A DNA stretch of 64,000 nucleotides from Paenibacillus sp. FSL H7-0357 (GTDB lineage Bacteria > Bacillota > Bacilli > Paenibacillales > Paenibacillaceae). The notes below the pieces were generated by a model that was not told the DNA's origin, searched no databases, and saw only the letters and a list, made by a program, of their open reading frames with translations. Location: assembly GCF_000758525.1 (NCBI RefSeq), contig NZ_CP009241.1:5022001-5086000 (forward strand). The letters are read 5' to 3'. Shown here in pieces: positions 62,826 to 64,000 of the stretch (positions within the stretch are counted from its first letter, which is position 1; each line of letters starts with the position of its first letter). The translations under genes and the position numbers were made by a program.

Positions 62826-63749
62826 CTACCTCTTCTGTTTAGGATCAAGCACGTCTCTGAGGCCGTCACCGAATATATTAATGGCAATGACCGTGGCGAA
62901 TATCGACAGACCCGGCGGAATCCACAGCCAAGGGCGATTCTGGAAATCGATCATATTATTCGCAGCATCAATCATGTTCCCCCATGTCGGCGTCGGCGGC
63001 ATAACCCCCAAGCCGAAAAAGCTGAGTACGGATTCGCTGAGAATCGCTCCGCCGATGTTAAGCGTCGCCATCACGATCAGCAGTGGAACGATGTTCGGAA
63101 GCAGATGGTTGAACAGCTTTCGGCGGTCGCTAAGCCCCAGCACTACCGCAGCCTGCATGAATTCGCGTTCCCGCAGGCTGAGCATTTGGCCTCTCACCAT
63201 CCGTGCCAGACCCGGCCAGTTCACGATACTCAGCATAAGCATAACAATATACATCCGGTAGTCCGTCGGAATCTTCCATTCCGACAGCAGCGCACCGAAG
63301 ATGAACAGCAGCGGCAGACTGGGAATCGTCATTAGCAGATCCGCAATACGCATGATGATCTGATCAGCAATTCCGCGGTAATAACCGGCTATCGCCCCCA
63401 GAAGGGCGCCGAGAAATACGGACAATACCATCGAAGCAAGTCCGACCGTAAGCGAGATGCGTCCAGCCTGCATCACCCGCGTCAGTATATCGCGGCCCAG
63501 CGCATCCGTTCCCAGCCAATGCTTGAGATTCGGTGCTTTATTCATCATGGCCATATTGATTTTGTTATCTGTATACGGCGAGAACAAAGGACCGATAAAA
63601 CAAAGCACAAACATAAATACAACGACTACAAAACCGGATACCGCCAGCTTGTTATGAAGCAGTCTCCGTATTGATTGCCGGAACAGTGAAGATTTCTGGA
63701 CCTTGGCTGCAGGCCTGTGAAGCTCGTTTAAAGTGCTGTTAGCTGCCAC
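62826..63749 (-). CDS. Peptide ABC transporter permease, OppC/DppC-type
   Basis: 307 residues, six membrane helices. N-terminal OppC extension (SLFRQSIRRLLHNKLAVSGF), HWLGTDALGRDILTRVMQAGRISL, and the EAA loop MQAAVVLGLSDRRKLFNHLLPN. Start is GTG 63747-63749 with GAGGGGGG before. Forms the channel with the DppB-type permease just upstream. Confidence 0.93.
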   Translation of the reverse strand: MAANSTLNELHRPAAKVQKSSLFRQSIRRLLHNKLAVSGFVVVVFMFVLCFIGPLFSPYTDNKINMAMMNKAPNLKHWLGTDALGRDILTRVMQAGRISLTVGLASMVLSVFLGALLGAIAGYYRGIADQIIMRIADLLMTIPSLPLLFIFGALLSEWKIPTDYRMYIVMLMLSIVNWPGLARMVRGQMLSLREREFMQAAVVLGLSDRRKLFNHLLPNIVPLLIVMATLNIGGAILSESVLSFFGLGVMPPTPTWGNMIDAANNMIDFQNRPWLWIPPGLSIFATVIAINIFGDGLRDVLDPKQKR

Positions 63750-63764
63750 AATGTCATCCCCCCT

Positions 63765-64000
63765 CTATAACCGGACACGCGGATCGGCAACCCGGTACAA
63801 AATATCCGAGAGCAGCGTTCCAATCACGGTCAGAATGGCAAGCAGCATCGTAAAGCCCATCAGCAGAGGATAATCTCTCAGCCCGAAGGACTTCATATAC
63901 AGTTGGCCGATGCCCGGCCAGTTGAAGATCTGCTCGATAATAATCGACCCGCCGAACAGCGCCGGAAGCTCGAAGCCAACGAGCGTAATGGCCGGCAGCA
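63765..64000 (-). CDS. Peptide ABC transporter permease, OppB/DppB-type (partial, 5' end outside window)
   Basis: Only the last 77 codons are inside the window: LPAITLVGFELPALFGGSII, IEQIFNWPGIGQLYMKS, then a membrane helix and the end ILYRVADPRVRL. This is the classic C-terminal block of OppB/DppB permeases. It precedes the OppC-type permease by 15 bases and belongs to the same operon, whose binding protein must lie beyond the window. Confidence 0.9.
   Translation of the reverse strand, partial: LPAITLVGFELPALFGGSIIIEQIFNWPGIGQLYMKSFGLRDYPLLMGFTMLLAILTVIGTLLSDILYRVADPRVRL

Overview
The window reads as chromosomal DNA of a low-to-mid GC, spore-former-type Firmicute, most probably a Paenibacillus. 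This is inferred from the gene set: Lpl/YtcP-type sugar ABC transporters with YesM/YesN two-component genes, a yhbD-yhbE-yhbF bactofilin cluster, L25/Ctc, UPF0237-UPF0210, strong AGGAGG ribosome sites and many GTG/TTG starts. No phage, plasmid, insertion sequence with transposase, tRNA, rRNA or CRISPR array was recognised. The mobile-like content is short non-coding repeats.

Layout. 1-12.9 kb: a cut-off monosaccharide-binding lipoprotein, an asparaginase, a cyclase-family hydrolase, then an operon of an unrecognised membrane protein and an 1809-residue Ser/Thr kinase-ATPase-GAF-PAS-diguanylate cyclase; a winged-helix DNA glycosylase-like gene with an in-frame orphan reading frame after its stop; a TIM-barrel isomerase and a VOC protein. 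13-18 kb: a CBS protein and a partner-switching set (PAS-PP2C phosphatase, RsbW-like kinase, chemoreceptor, STAS antagonist) whose operon is interrupted by a 258-bp MITE-like element. 18-28 kb: map, cysJ-cysI sulfite reductase, a DHA2 efflux pump divergent from a PadR regulator, lspA, a DUF421 protein and an aldo/keto reductase. 27.9-33.2 kb: a complete phosphorelay operon (HPt-REC-GGDEF-REC protein, single-domain response regulator, hybrid histidine kinase). 33.4-42 kb: ACT-PFL pair, SigJ-like sigma factor with an AhpD-like partner, a second DHA2 pump divergent from MarR, a phosphatase, a DUF1796 protein, a YbaK deacylase and a DHA1 pump. 42.1-42.7 kb: a non-coding repeat field. 42.7-51.6 kb: a complex-sugar uptake locus (two permeases, two binding proteins, YesM-like kinase, YesN-like regulator) with a cre site and a 21-bp-spaced direct repeat at its head. 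52-60.6 kb: a CDP-alcohol phosphatidyltransferase, an ArsR-aldo/keto reductase pair, a secreted beta-helix protein, an SMP-30 lactonase, a GyrI-like protein, yhbDEF and L25. 60.9-64 kb: an Opp/Dpp peptide transporter that runs off the end.

The most unusual signals are non-coding. (i) A repeat with alternating AGTTTTGT / ACAAAACT arms lies directly before the ribosome site of two unrelated genes (L25 and a sugar-binding protein) and could fold in two mutually exclusive ways. (ii) A MITE-like family has two copies, one of which supplies the stop codon of an RsbW-like kinase. (iii) A 99/100-bp hairpin repeat occurs at 9.8 and 35.1 kb. (iv) A patchwork of tandem and inverted repeats lies at 42.16-42.52 kb. 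Several divergent regulator/pump pairs carry clear paired palindromes that are probably their own operators.

Names are based on recognisable motifs read by eye; no database search was run.
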